The position numbers were made by a program, and so were the translations under genes. A model generated the notes under the pieces. The model was not told where the DNA came from. It worked only from the letters and a program-made list of their open reading frames with translations, and ran no database searches. A DNA stretch of 64,000 nt from NCBI GenBank assembly GCA_051453625.1, contig JBOZIK010000001.1:12439171-12503170 (forward strand). The letters run 5' to 3'. Position 1 is the first letter of the stretch. The number at the start of each line of letters is the position of its first letter. Origin of the DNA: Welwitschia mirabilis (taxonomy: Eukaryota; Gnetophyta; Gnetopsida; Welwitschiales). Positions 33,343 to 44,228 of this stretch are shown here, in pieces.

Positions 33343-34407
33343 TAATGACTCAAAAATAGATTTACATTTATGCTATGTTCCTACCAAATTAATGAAGAAT
33401 GTGTTAGAATATTAGCAATATATGATGATATCATTATTATATATTAAGAATTATTATAANNNNNNNNNNNNNNNNNNNNNNNNNNNNNNNNNNNNNNNNN
33501 NNNNNNNNNNNNNNNNNNNNNNNNNNNNNNNNNNNNNNNNNNNNNNNNNNNNNNNNNNNATGAAGAATGTGTTAGAATATTAGCAATATATGATGATATT
33601 ATTATTATATATTAAGAATTATTATAACTAAATTTGTATGTAGGTTAGGTAGATGAAGTCATGCTACAAAAATGGAAAGCAACTGTAACAGCGAGATAGG
33701 TGGCATAAAGGAAGGGATCACAAACTCACTATAACTACACCTATAAATATGTACTATGAAGGAGATAAATGGATATTTTTGGAGTCTTGCAGAAGAACTG
33801 GAAAGCATGTCTAAGGCGAAGATGTCGCATTAAGAGAACTATAAAGTGACTTCCTAAGCTATTGTACATGTTTCAAAAACATAGGAGGTGTCTAATTACT
33901 ATATTTTATTAATAAGTAATACAAGCTTTATTATTATGAAAAGAAACTTTTGTTGTTAAGTGTATAATTTGGAAAAGTTACATGTTGTCTTTTCTTACTC
34001 TTAATATTTATATTAGTTGGAGTTAATACTAAGATAATGTGTTAGTTAAGAATAATTGGTGCACATAATCTAGCTATGTTCTCTTTGTTCTAGTTACTTT
34101 TATTTTTCCATATCTTATAAAGTATTATTTATAAGTAGAGTAACTATCAAAACATCTTTTTTCCAAGAATAGTCATTTTTGACAAAGTATGTATCCTAAT
34201 GAAATAAAAAAGTCTTTATTTGAGTTAAAAGTAAAAGAAACATAATCCCCATGTAAAAATTATTAATTATTAAAGTCTATGTGTAGATGTGGTAATTTAG
34301 TTGTATGTTTTTCTATCATTTTATTAATATAATGATTTCTTTTTAAGGATTTTATTGAAACTAGTTAACTATTTTATAGTATTTTTAGTTAAATTACAAG
34401 CTTGTGA
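33343..34407 (+). repeat. LTR C (3' LTR of unit 2)
   Basis: Begins TAATGACTCAAAAATAG (TG of LTR A/B changed to TA) and ends ..AAGCTTGTGA before the chromovirus sequence. It contains a 100-N gap (33,460-33,559) flanked by a 67-bp overlap with one mismatch, so the true length is about 900 bp. It is collinear with LTR B. Bases 34,150-34,686, which include its right end and 280 bp of chromovirus RT, are repeated at 34,787-35,323 across the next 100-N gap. Confidence 0.82.
33741..33752 (+). promoter_or_regulatory. LTR C TATA box (CTATAAATATGT)
   Basis: Same element as in LTR A and B with one change at the last base. Confidence 0.6.
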
Positions 34408-34412
34408 CTATG
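34408..34412 (+). other. Target-site duplication, right copy (CTATG)
   Basis: Matches ATATG at 8,927-8,931 in four of five bases. From 34,413 (CTAATATGG) the chromovirus RT resumes in the frame it had at 8,931. Confidence 0.6.
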
Positions 34413-35375
34413 CTAATATGGAAAAGTACTCTTTTTCAAAGGAATGCATGTAATTTATAGATCATGTAATATCCAAGGAAGGTATATCAATGGATCAAGA
34501 TAAAGTTAGAACAATCATGGAATGGATAACACCTACAAGTGTTACTGAGGTTGAAAGCTTTCTTGGTTTTATTAGGTATTATCATCAATTCATCTTTAAC
34601 TTCTCTAAGATAACTTCTTCATTAAAAAGACTTTTAAATAAAAATAAATACTTCTAATGAAAAGGAAAATGTCAAGAGTTATTTGANNNNNNNNNNNNNN
34701 NNNNNNNNNNNNNNNNNNNNNNNNNNNNNNNNNNNNNNNNNNNNNNNNNNNNNNNNNNNNNNNNNNNNNNNNNNNNNNNNNNNNNNTTAAAACATCTTTT
34801 TTTTAAGAATAGTCATTTTTGACAAAGTATGTATCTCAATGAAATAAAAAAGTCTTTATTTGAGTTAAAAGTAAAAGAAACATAATTCCCATATAAAAAT
34901 TATTAATGGTTAAAGTCTATGTGTAGATATGGTAATTTAGTTGTATGTTTTTCTAGCATTTTATTAATATAATAATTTTTTTAAGCATTTTATTGAAACT
35001 AGTTAACTATTTTATAGTATTTTTAGTTAAATTACGGGCTTGTGATTATGCTAATATGGAAAAGTGCTCTTTTTCAAAGGAATGCATATAATTTATAGAT
35101 CATGTAATATCTAAGGAAGGTATATCAATGGATCAAGATAAAGTTAGAACAATCATGGAATAACCAACACCTACAAATATTACTGAGTTTGGAAGCTTTC
35201 TTGGTTTTATTGGGTATTATCATCGATTCATCTTTAACTTCTCTAAGATAACTTCTTCATTAAGAAGCCTTTTAAAGAAAAATTCTTCTAATGGAAATGA
35301 AAATGTCAAGAGTTATTTTGATCATCTTAAAGAATGCTTAACTGGTGCTCTAGTCTACCATAACCTAAGATGCGT
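34413..35375 (+). pseudogene. Chromovirus RT, C-terminal half (present twice)
   Basis: Thumb and connection of the chromovirus RT that was cut at 8,931. It reads NMEKCSFSKEC, then HVISKEGISMDQDKVR, ITPTSVTEVESFLGF and YYHQFIFNFSKITSSL. After the 100-N gap (34,687-34,786) the LTR C end and this same RT segment are repeated from 35,041 with a few changes (for example YYHRFIFNFSKI, closer to the family norm) and extend to YHNLRC near 35,370. The repetition is most simply two unmerged versions of one locus. Stops include TAA at 34,451-34,453 and its counterpart near 35,090. Confidence 0.82.
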
Positions 35376-35560
35376 TATAGCAAGGTATATTCCACCTTCT
35401 TGTACATGTGTTTGTCACTCTGTATACATCTTTTCATTAATCTACATAATTCCACATAGATGATAACACACTAGGCAGTGGTGTTGTGCCTTACCCATAT
35501 TTTCATCAAGCACAAGCCCCCACAAAAGCCCACTTATGGTAAAACATGGTCTAATGCTAG
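35376..35560. repeat. ~185-bp insertion between chromovirus RT and RNase H
   Basis: The RT connection ends at about 35,370 (..AAGATGC) and RNase H starts at about 35,563 (DYFKTFSFYID). The ~185 bp between them has no counterpart in the family and is richer in G+C than its surroundings, with a CACACTAGGC..GTGTTGTGCC-like core and a CCCCCACA run. A four-base ATGC lies at both edges and might be a target duplication. No tRNA-like box, terminal inverted repeat or poly-A tail is evident. Its type cannot be assigned. Confidence 0.4.
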
Positions 35561-35930
35561 ATTATTTTAAAACTTTTTCATTTTATATCGACGCACTAAA
35601 AAAGGTCTTAGAGCAGTGATTAAGTAAGATAAAAGAATAATAGCTTATGAATCAAGACAACTTAAAATTCATAAGAAAAATGATTTAATTCATGATCTTA
35701 AATTAGCTATAATAATTTCTACTTTAAAATTGTAAAAGCATTATCTGTGTGGTGTAAAATTTTAAGTTTGAATAGATCATAAGAGTTTAAAATACATGTT
35801 TACTCAATAAAACTTAAACCTTAGATAAAGATGATGGATGAAATTTCTATGTGATTTTGATCTAAGGATGTTATACCATGAAGGTAAGGAAAATAAGATT
35901 TAGATGCTCTTATTAAACAAGGTTATCTCA
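35561..35930 (+). pseudogene. Chromovirus RNase H
   Basis: The frame reads SFYIDALKKGLRAVIK (first catalytic Asp kept in IDA), RIIAYESRQLKIHKKND, DLKLAIIISTLKL with the Glu position changed to Lys, then IDHKSLKYMFTQ (Asp kept), and ends LRMLYHEGKENK. Stops replace residues several times (TAG, TAA, TAA). The following 417-N gap (35,931-36,347) covers the integrase N-terminus, so the zinc finger cannot be seen. Confidence 0.8.
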
Positions 35931-36347
35931 NNNNNNNNNNNNNNNNNNNNNNNNNNNNNNNNNNNNNNNNNNNNNNNNNNNNNNNNNNNNNNNNNNNNNN
36001 NNNNNNNNNNNNNNNNNNNNNNNNNNNNNNNNNNNNNNNNNNNNNNNNNNNNNNNNNNNNNNNNNNNNNNNNNNNNNNNNNNNNNNNNNNNNNNNNNNNN
36101 NNNNNNNNNNNNNNNNNNNNNNNNNNNNNNNNNNNNNNNNNNNNNNNNNNNNNNNNNNNNNNNNNNNNNNNNNNNNNNNNNNNNNNNNNNNNNNNNNNNN
36201 NNNNNNNNNNNNNNNNNNNNNNNNNNNNNNNNNNNNNNNNNNNNNNNNNNNNNNNNNNNNNNNNNNNNNNNNNNNNNNNNNNNNNNNNNNNNNNNNNNNN
36301 NNNNNNNNNNNNNNNNNNNNNNNNNNNNNNNNNNNNNNNNNNNNNNN

Positions 36348-37065
36348 AACTTAAAGATGTAATGATTCTATCATGGTAATAATTGGTAAAGAAACTAAGT
36401 TAGCACATCTTATTCTAGTAAAATCTAATTATGATGCTAAGGATATAGCTAAAGTATATATTCAAAATATTATTCAGTTGCATGGTGTGCCTTTAATAGT
36501 TATCTATGATAGAGATTTAAAATTTACATCTAAATTTTGGTAAGAATTACAAATGGGTTTAGGAACCAAGTTAAATATGAGTGATAAACTTCATCCTCAA
36601 ATAAATAATAAAGTAAAAAGATTTAATCAAATTTTAGAATATCTTCTTATAGCATGTATTCTAGATAATCCCAAGAGTTGGGAATAGTACCTATCATTAG
36701 TAGAATTTACATGCAGTAATAGTTATTAGAGTTTAATTCAAATAGCTCCATTTGAAGTCCTATATAATATAAAATGTAGAGAACTTACTTCATGGATAAA
36801 ATCTAAAGAAAGATTGATGATAGAACCCAAAATATTATAAGAAATGGAAAATAAAAAGTGAATCATTAAGGACAGACTCAAAGAAGCAACAAATATACAA
36901 AAGATGTATGCTGAGCATCAAAGAAAAGATCTTGAGTTCAAAATAGGTAATCATGTATTTCTTAAAGTATCACTAATGAAATTAGTAATGAGAGAAATTA
37001 AGAGATCAAAACTAGCTCCTTGATTCATTAAATCATTAGAAATATTAGAAAGAGTTGGACTTATT
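36348..37065 (+). pseudogene. Chromovirus integrase, first version
   Basis: The frame after the 417-N gap reads TKLAHLILVKSNYDAKDIAK, IIQLHGVPLIVIYDRDLKF (second catalytic Asp in YDRD), SLVEFTCSNSY and PFEVLYNIKCREL. It then reads FKIGNHVFLKVSLMK and LEILERVGLI. The catalytic Glu region after the HPQ motif is degraded (HPQINNKVKRFNQILE). This is Tekay/Del-type chromovirus integrase, distinct from units 1-2. TAA and TAG stops interrupt it. A 100-N gap at 37,066 follows, after which the same region is repeated. Confidence 0.82.
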
Positions 37066-37165
37066 NNNNNNNNNNNNNNNNNNNNNNNNNNNNNNNNNNN
37101 NNNNNNNNNNNNNNNNNNNNNNNNNNNNNNNNNNNNNNNNNNNNNNNNNNNNNNNNNNNNNNNNN

Positions 37166-37960
37166 ATTATTTAGTCGCATGGTGTACCTTTAATAATTAT
37201 TTATGATAGAGATTTAAAATTTACATCTAAATTTTGGTAAGAATTACAAATGGGTTTAGGAACCAAGTTAAATATAAGTGCTACATTTCATCCTCAAATA
37301 AATAATTAGGTAAAAAGATTTAATCAAATTTTAGAATATCTTCTTAGAGCATGTATTCTAGATAATCCCGAGAGTTGGAAATAGTACCTATCATTAGTAG
37401 AATTTACATGCAGTAATAGTTATTAGAAATCTAAAGAAAGGTTAATGATAGGACCCAAAATATTATAAGAAATGAAAAGTAAAATGTGAATCATTGAGAA
37501 CAGACTCAAAGAAGCAACAAGTGGACAAAAGATGTATGCAGACCATCAAAGAAAAGATCTTCAGTTCAAAATAGGTAATCATGTATTTCTTAAAGTATCA
37601 CTAATGAAATTAGTAATGAGAGGAGTTAAGAGATCAAAACTAGCTCCTTGATTCATTAAATCATTAGAAATATTAGAAAGAGTTGGACTTATTACATACA
37701 AGTTTACTCTACTTTCTTAATTATTACACATGCATGATACTTTTCATGCAAGTATGCTAACAAAGTATGTTGAAAATCCTTCTTATGTGTTAATTGGTCT
37801 CATATTTAGTTGAAACTAGATTATTCAACTATAGAGTAGTTGAAAGTAGTGCCGAACCAATGAACTATTAATTTATGAAATAAGAAGGTCCATCAAGTGA
37901 AGATAGAGTAGAGTAATCATAGTCTTGATGAAGATCCTTAGAAGATAAAGGAAATAATGA
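37166..37960 (+). pseudogene. Chromovirus integrase C-terminus, second version
   Basis: 37,166-37,695 repeats 36,470-37,065 with a ~70-bp deletion and a few changes, and continues past it: ERVGLITYKFTLLS and HDTFHASMLTKYVENPSYVL (to about 37,795), the conserved end of chromovirus integrase. The next ~150 bp should hold the chromodomain. I can see only a few compatible residues in shifting frames and do not claim it. The duplication spans a 100-N gap and is probably an assembly overlap. Confidence 0.75.
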
Positions 37961-38054
37961 AAAATTAATTCCTAAATCTTTTTAAATATTATAATATGTA
38001 ATTAGTTGTTCTTAATCTCTTTTTATATCTTGATCCCCAGGAGTGAATTAGTCT

Positions 38055-38067
38055 AAGTGGGAGAGGA
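38055..38067 (+). other. Chromovirus polypurine tract
   Basis: AAGTGGGAGAGGA abuts the TGTCATATC start of the 3' LTR. Purine-only except for one T, it is the expected plus-strand primer next to the 3' LTR. Confidence 0.75.
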
Positions 38068-39545
38068 TGTCATATCTCATATTTTGTAAATATATTTACT
38101 TAGATATTAAGTATATTAGCTTCTAATTAGATGATTAATTAATTTTATTTAAAGGCCTTGTAAAAATAATATGGCATTTTAAACTAATCTTAGTTTGTAA
38201 TTTTCATAATTTACCATGAAAATGATAAAAAATATATCAGAAAGTTTTTATAAGGAAAAATATTCAAACATTTAAAAGTAAATAATCATATTATATGAGG
38301 AATTAAAATCACATGATAAAAATAATAAATTGAAAATTTTAAGAAGACATAATAATATATTTTACATCGTACTTACTTATCTAAGTTTTTGATAAATGTG
38401 ATAGGAGTACTATATTATGAATAAACATTTTCTTCCTTGTGTTATGTGATTGACATATTTTATGCATAATGAAATAAATGAGCATGTGAATAAGTACATG
38501 TACTATTACCTAAAACCAAAAATAATAAATAAGTAGATTTACTATACCATGACTTTTAGCTTCTCGAGATATATAAAAGCACTTGGTTCATAGCATATTA
38601 TTATTTTATTCATTGAAATTAAAGAGTTTATCTCATTATGCTACATGACAATTTTGATATTNNNNNNNNNNNNNNNNNNNNNNNNNNNNNNNNNNNNNNN
38701 NNNNNNNNNNNNNNNNNNNNNNNNNNNNNNNNNNNNNNNNNNNNNNNNNNNNNNNNNNNNNAGACATTTTCTTCCTTGTGTTATGTGATTGACAGATTTT
38801 ATGCATTATGAAATAAATGAGCATGTGAATAAGTACATGTACTATTACCTAAAACCAAAAATAATAAATAAGTATATTTACTATACCATGACTTTTAGCT
38901 TCTTGAGATATATAAAAGTATTTGATTCATAGCAGACTTATTATTTTATTCATTGAAATTAAAGAGTTTATCTCATTATGCTACATGACAATTTTGATAT
39001 TTGTGGATTTATTCTTTTAATGCATGTCTTAAATAAATTAAATTTACTTATGAGCCTATGAAGGATTAAGAAAGAGCTAGCATGAGAAAATGATACACAT
39101 AAATAATATTGCTAATTAAACTAAGAAAATTACTAATTCCAATTAGGTGTATGAGTCATAAATAAAATTCCTTTTTTCATTCAAATATTACTTTGATTTA
39201 TTACACAAGGAAATTCAAATTTTCGTTAATAAATCTTGTTATTTATTATTTATATGTCCCTATCACTTTTACACAGGCATATTCAACTTGTTATTAATCA
39301 ATCTTATCAGGTAAAAATGATTTTTTTACCTTATGGATAAAAAGGTATTAGTAGTCTTTAACCAATGATATTAAGAACCATTGATACACAATTTATCTAT
39401 AAATAGAGCCGTCTTCTTCTTCTCAAACTAATATTTTTAAATAAATTTTGCTACTAAAGTTTCTTTTCAATATTTCATCCTCTTGAGTATTTTGCCATCC
39501 ATGTAGATTCTTCTTTAATAAATATTTTTAACTCCATACTAGTAT
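38068..39545 (+). repeat. Chromovirus 3' LTR
   Basis: Starts TGTCATATC after the polypurine tract. Its first ~100 bp match the 5' remnant at 7,324. A TATA box (CTATAAATAG, 39,397-39,406) and a C/T-rich region follow, as at an LTR transcription start. It holds a 100-N gap (38,662-38,761) with a ~235-bp repeated flank (38,427-38,661 and 38,764-38,998), so the true LTR is about 1.1 kb or a little more. The end is hidden by N at 39,546. 39,569-39,803 repeats 39,083-39,317 again. Confidence 0.7.
39397..39406 (+). promoter_or_regulatory. Chromovirus LTR TATA box
   Basis: CTATAAATAG followed by AGCCGTCTTCTTCTTCTC, a pyrimidine-rich start-site-like sequence. It is the only strong promoter candidate in the 3' LTR. 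Confidence 0.6.
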
Positions 39546-39568
39546 NNNNNNNNNNNNNNNNNNNNNNN

Positions 39569-40029
39569 TAGAAAATGATACACATAAATAATATTGCTAA
39601 TTAAACTAAGAAAATTACTCACTACAATTAGGTGTATGAGTCATAAATAAAATTCCTTTTGTCATTCAAACATTACTTTGACTTATTACACAAGTAAATT
39701 CAAATTTTCATTAATAAATCTTGTTATTTATTATTTATATGTCCATATCACTTTTACATAGGCATATTCAACTTGTCATTAATTAATCTTATCAAGTAAA
39801 AATNNNNNNNNNNNNNNNNNNNNNNNNNNNNNNNNNNNNNNNNNNNNNNNNNNNNNNNNNNNNNNNNNNNNNNNNNNNNNNNNNNNNNNNNNNNNNNNNN
39901 NNNNNNNNNNNNNNNNNNNNNNNNNNNNNNNNNNNNNNNNNNNNNNNNNNNNNNNNNNNNNNNNNNNNNNNNNNNNNNNNNNNNNNNNNNNNNNNNNNNN
40001 NNNNNNNNNNNNNNNNNNNNNNNNNNNNN
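39569..40029. repeat. Repeated LTR piece, then 226-N gap
   Basis: 39,569-39,803 repeats the chromovirus LTR sequence at 39,083-39,317 with a few substitutions. N follows from 39,804 to 40,029. It is likely an unmerged contig end or a second LTR copy. Confidence 0.6.
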
Positions 40030-40062
40030 ATTTAGCATGAGGCCTATATACATGATTATAAT

Positions 40063-40260
40063 ATGAATGTAATATTAATGTTATCCCTCCCATGGTTGAG
40101 ACTAAGATCAGGGAGATATTTGAGGGATCTATTTACATACTTAGTTGATGAGCCTACCAATGGATATTTTCCCTTCCATAAGTTGAGACTAAAACAATTG
40201 AAAGAATTAAGAGATCTCTTTACATGCTTACTTGGGAGAGTTACTAATGGATGATTATAG
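40063..40260 (+). repeat. 89-bp tandem duplication inside a short ORF
   Basis: Two units of about 77 bp recur with an 89-bp offset: 40,087-40,163 and 40,176-40,252. Both contain GTTGAGACTAA, GATCT(A/C)TTTACAT and TACTTA and end in ACTAATGGA/ACCAATGGA-type sequence. A plus-strand frame of 63 codons (40,063-40,254) is open across both, giving a repeated peptide, YLRDLFTYLVDEPTNG and ELRDLFTCLLGRVTNG. The offset is not a multiple of three, but small indels in the second unit restore phase. No family is recognised. It could be a repeat in an LTR or leader rather than a protein. Confidence 0.5.
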
Positions 40261-41430
40261 CTAAGTCACAAGGGGGTTCTTTCTTTATTAAAGAAAAGAA
40301 AAAATTGGATACTCATGCTTATTTTGGATATTATATTTTTATCTATTATGCATTAGGTTTATCTTATTAGGGGAAAAGTCTAATATGTAAAATTCTCTTT
40401 TAGGATAGTACTCCTTCATNNNNNNNNNNNNNNNNNNNNNNNNNNNNNNNNNNNNNNNNNNNNNNNNNNNNNNNNNNNNNNNNNNNNNNNNNNNNNNNNN
40501 NNNNNNNNNNNNNNNNNNNTCTTTATTTACTAAAAATATCTTTTAGGCTAGTACTCCTTCATGGTAATGGCTTAATGTAAATGCTTTTGTAAACTGATTA
40601 GATTTTCCTTTCTTAACTAATGTGTAATAAATTTCTATTGTAAATAATGAGTTTATCTAGTCTATTTATTATTTTACTAATTCAAGTTCTTATATAATTA
40701 GTTGTTAAACCTCTATTATATTTTCTTTACTAAAAGTTAAATTTCTAGAATAGAGGAATAAGATAAAAACATTATAGCTTATTAATTAGTAGGTACAAAT
40801 TAGCGAAATTCTTTTTGTAAGTCTAGGATTAAATATGAAAATGTAAAAAATAGTAATTTTTCTAATGTGTAAAAATAGTAATCCATTAATTGATGTTTCT
40901 ATAACTATTAGTTAAGATATTTGTAAAATTGTGCATTCTAAATTGTAAGTTCAGAACATCTTGAATGATTTAAAAANNNNNNNNNNNNNNNNNNNNNNNN
41001 NNNNNNNNNNNNNNNNNNNNNNNNNNNNNNNNNNNNNNNNNNNNNNNNNNNNNNNNNNNNNNNNNNNNNNNNNNNNTATTGTAAATAATGAGTTTATCTA
41101 GTGTATTTATTATTTCACTAATTCAAATTATTATATAATTAGTTGTTAAACCTCTATTATATTTTCTTTACTAAAAGCTAAATTTCTAAAATAAAGGCAT
41201 AAGATAAAAACATTATAGCTTATTAATTAGTTGGTACAAATTAGCAAAATTCTTTTTGTAAGTCTATGATTATGTTATAAATATGAAAATGTAAAAAATA
41301 GTAATTTTTCCAATGTNNNNNNNNNNAGTAAGCCATTAATTTATGTTTCTATAACTATTAGTTAAGATATTTGTAAACTTGTGCATCCTAAATTGTAAGT
41401 TCCAGAACATCTTGAATGATTTGAAGACTC
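40261..41430. repeat. Non-coding repeat, duplicated around N gaps
   Basis: AT-rich non-coding sequence. 40,638-40,976 is repeated at 41,077-41,420 across a 100-N gap (about 95% identical), and the ~22 bp before the gap at 40,420 recur after it. No frame or motif. The repetition is most likely due to assembly. Confidence 0.6.
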
Positions 41431-44228
41431 AAAGTATTTTAAAAGTTCAGATCATTTCAATGTCATGTGGTAAGGCTATAATTTTAGAAAATTTGATAAT
41501 TTTTAAACTTAAATGATGACTTTAGAAATAATATTTTTAGAATTCTAAGATAGTTTCAATTAGATTTTAAGGATCCTATTATGAGTTTAGTTTATAAAAA
41601 CTATTATAATTNNNNNNNNNNNNNNNNNNNNNNNNNNNNNNNNNNNNNNNNNNNNNNNNNNNNNNNNNNNNNNNNNNNNNNNNNNNNNNNNNNNNNNNNN
41701 NNNNNNNNNNNAAAATTTGATAATTTTTAAACTTAAATGATGATCTTAGAAATAATATTTTTAGGATTCTAATATAGTTTCAGTTAGATTCTAAGGATCC
41801 TATTATGAGTCTAGTTTATAAAAACTATTAGAATTTATTTTGTTTTATAATTATCTAATTATGAAGTTTTTTTCCTATGATGTCTCCTTAGAGTCAAAAA
41901 CTATAATTCATTTTTAATCTATAGAAAAATTATTGCATGAAATTTTATAGAGAATTGAAGTATGTAAGATATGTTTNNNNNNNNNNNNNNNNNNNNNNNN
42001 NNNNNNNNNNNNNNNNNNATTTATATAAATATCTATTTTACCTTTTTCTTTTATCTTACTTTGAATATGTACATTGTATTAGTAGTTTAAGTAACATAAA
42101 TAATTTTTGTTTTAATACTTATTTTTTGGACTTATAATGTAGCCATATGAATATTGAATCAATAATTATATCTTAAGAATTATGCTTAAGCAATACTTTC
42201 TTTTGTTTACATTCATTACACCAAATCCATGAAGATTGTCATATAAGCATAGAAGAATGTTTCTAGGATTAGCATAGCTCTAGGTATGCATTAGTTTCTT
42301 TAAGTATATTATTAAGATATGGTTTGATATATTTTTAATATTTTTATTAATATTAAAAGAAAGGAAAACAAAGAATATTTTCTTTATTTACATAGAAAAT
42401 AAAAAACGTTTCTCTTATTTAGATTTTTATTATTATAATTTTGAATATAGAGATGTTTTAGTATACTTCTTTTCTTTTTTATGATTGTTTCTATAACATG
42501 AACCTAATGATGATTAGAATTATTATAACTAGATAAATAATACATTAAATATCCATATTAATTATAATGATATGCGTGCATTTGTATGGTGTATTCATCG
42601 AATAAAACTAAATCAAGGTAATTCTAATAATGTTCATCCTCATACTTGGATTTCATCACCAAGGTGGGTTGCACTGTATTTTTTAATACCCTTTTAAAAG
42701 TGAATTTAACCACTAATCTTCTACCTTACTCATATACGAACTTACTCTGACTTAATATCTTAAGCCCTTAGCATCAATGAATCATGTTACATCATTTAAA
42801 GATGTTTCAAGAAAACAGGGCTTATTCATAAGGATGCATCCACCNNNNNNNNNNNNNNNNNNNNNNNNNNNNNNNNNNNNNNNNNNNNNNNNNNNNNNNN
42901 NNNNNNNNNNNNNNNNNNNNNNNNNNNNNNNNNNNNNNNNNNNNTTATTTACTTATTTGTCAACATATTTGCAAACTTGATTATTACAGGTTGTAGGAAA
43001 TTAAATAATATTTCCAAAATATCTTGAATTATTTAAAAATCAAAGTATTTTGAAAGTTATGATTATTTTAGTATAATACAATAGGACTATAATTTTAGAA
43101 AATTTGATAGTTTTTAGCCTTGATTAATAATGTTAAAAATAATATTTATATAATTCTAACATAGTTTAAGTTAGATTCTCAGGAACCTATTATGTGTCTA
43201 GTTTTTGAAGAAATATTATAATGTATTTTTTGCTTTGTAATTAATTAATTATTAATTTAAACTATGATGTCTCCTTAGAGCCTAAAAATGTTATAATTAA
43301 TGTTGAAGATCATATAAAAATTATTATACAAATATCTATATATAAATTAAGTATATAAATATGTTCTTATTAGTATATTTAAGTTAAATTACTCACAAGT
43401 GGTATTTATTTATAGAAATACTTCTCTTACCTTTTTTCTTTCGCTTACTTTGAATGCGCATGCTTGTAAGAGTTTTCACCTTAGTAGTTTAAGTGACATA
43501 AGTAGTCTCTAGCTTATTACTTATTTACATTGACTTATAATATAGCCATATGAAATCTTAGATAAATACTTATATCTTAACGATTATGCTTTAGCTATAC
43601 TTTTTTTTCATTTACCTTCCTTACACCAATCCATGGAGATTATCATATGTGCATGAAAGAATGTTTCTAGGATTGGCATAGATCTAGGTATATTTTGGTT
43701 TCTTTAAGTACATCATTTTATATTTTTATTATTGTTTCAAAATAAAAGAATATTTCCTTTATTTAGAAAGGGAAAAAAAGAAAAGACTATTTCCTTTATC
43801 TAGATTTTTATTATTATAATCTTGGGAAAAGAAATGTTTTTGTATATTTGCTTTCTTTTTATGGTTGTTTCTATAAAATGAACCAAACGATGATTAGAAT
43901 TATTATAACTAGATAAATAATCCATTAAATATTCACATTAATTAGAATGATGTGTGTGCATTTGCATGGTGTATTCATCGAATAAGACTAAATAAAGGTA
44001 ATTCTAGTAATGTTTATCCTCATACTTGGATTTCATCACGAAGGTGGGTTGCACTGTATTTTTTTTTAATACCCTTTTGAGAGTAAATTTAACCACCACT
44101 CTTCTACCCTACTCATATATGAACTTACTCTGACTTAATATCTTGAGCCCTTGGCATTAATGGATCATGTTACATCATTTAAAGATGTTTCAAGAAAACA
44201 AGGGTTATTCATAAGGATGCATCAACCT
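41431..44228. repeat. Diverged ~1.2-1.4-kb direct duplication
   Basis: 41,431-42,844 and 43,030-44,228 are collinear: TTTTAGAAAATTTGATA, GATGTCTCCTTAGAG, GGTGTATTCATCGAATAA, GGTGGGTTGCACTGTA and AGGATGCATC occur in the same order. Divergence is about 12-15% by eye with indels, higher than at the other gap duplications. A 100-N gap at 42,845 lies between. Inside copy one, 41,488-41,611 is repeated at 41,712-41,835. There is no protein. Either a genuine old tandem duplication or two related LTR-type repeats placed side by side would fit. Confidence 0.6.

Larger units (their letters stand above)
8932..34407 (+). mobile_element. Composite LTR-internal-LTR-internal-LTR element
   Basis: Three same-orientation LTRs of one family (A 8,932-9,725; B 23,947-24,870; C about 33,343-34,407) enclose two gag-pol internal regions (unit 1 and unit 2). 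Each internal region is preceded by the same primer-site-like motif. The sequence from 11,882 to 26,731, including LTR B and both of its junctions, contains no N, so the sharing of LTR B is not a scaffolding join. The two internal regions differ by roughly 10-15% in RT by eye, so this is not a recent duplication. Recombination between LTRs of two related elements, or insertion by a multi-LTR DNA, would explain it. The outer ends carry a shared TATG target duplication inside a chromovirus RT, implying entry or resolution as one block. Confidence 0.8.
7324..39545 (+). mobile_element. Interrupted chromovirus (Ty3/gypsy, Tekay/Del-like)
   Basis: One chromovirus-type element can be traced on both sides of a 25.5-kb insertion. 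On the left are an LTR remnant (7,324-7,430), a zinc-knuckle remnant, the protease region and the first half of RT (to 8,931). On the right are the rest of RT (from 34,413), RNase H, integrase, polypurine tract and 3' LTR (38,068-39,545). Order, orientation and the RT reading frame match across the insertion. The left side is truncated: most of the 5' LTR and gag is missing. Stops are frequent in every domain. The right part is inflated by unmerged overlaps around N gaps at 34,687, 37,066 and 38,662. Lineage is inferred from integrase motifs (LHGVP, YDRD, FTSKFW, KVSLMK). Confidence 0.8.

Noticed and set aside
37796-37960. Chromodomain after chromovirus integrase
   Set aside because: Expected position, but residues are scattered over several frames; not enough to claim.
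40638-41420. Repeated units suggestive of a CRISPR or minisatellite array
   Set aside because: Only two long copies separated by a 100-N gap and no regular short repeat-spacer structure; explained by contig overlap.
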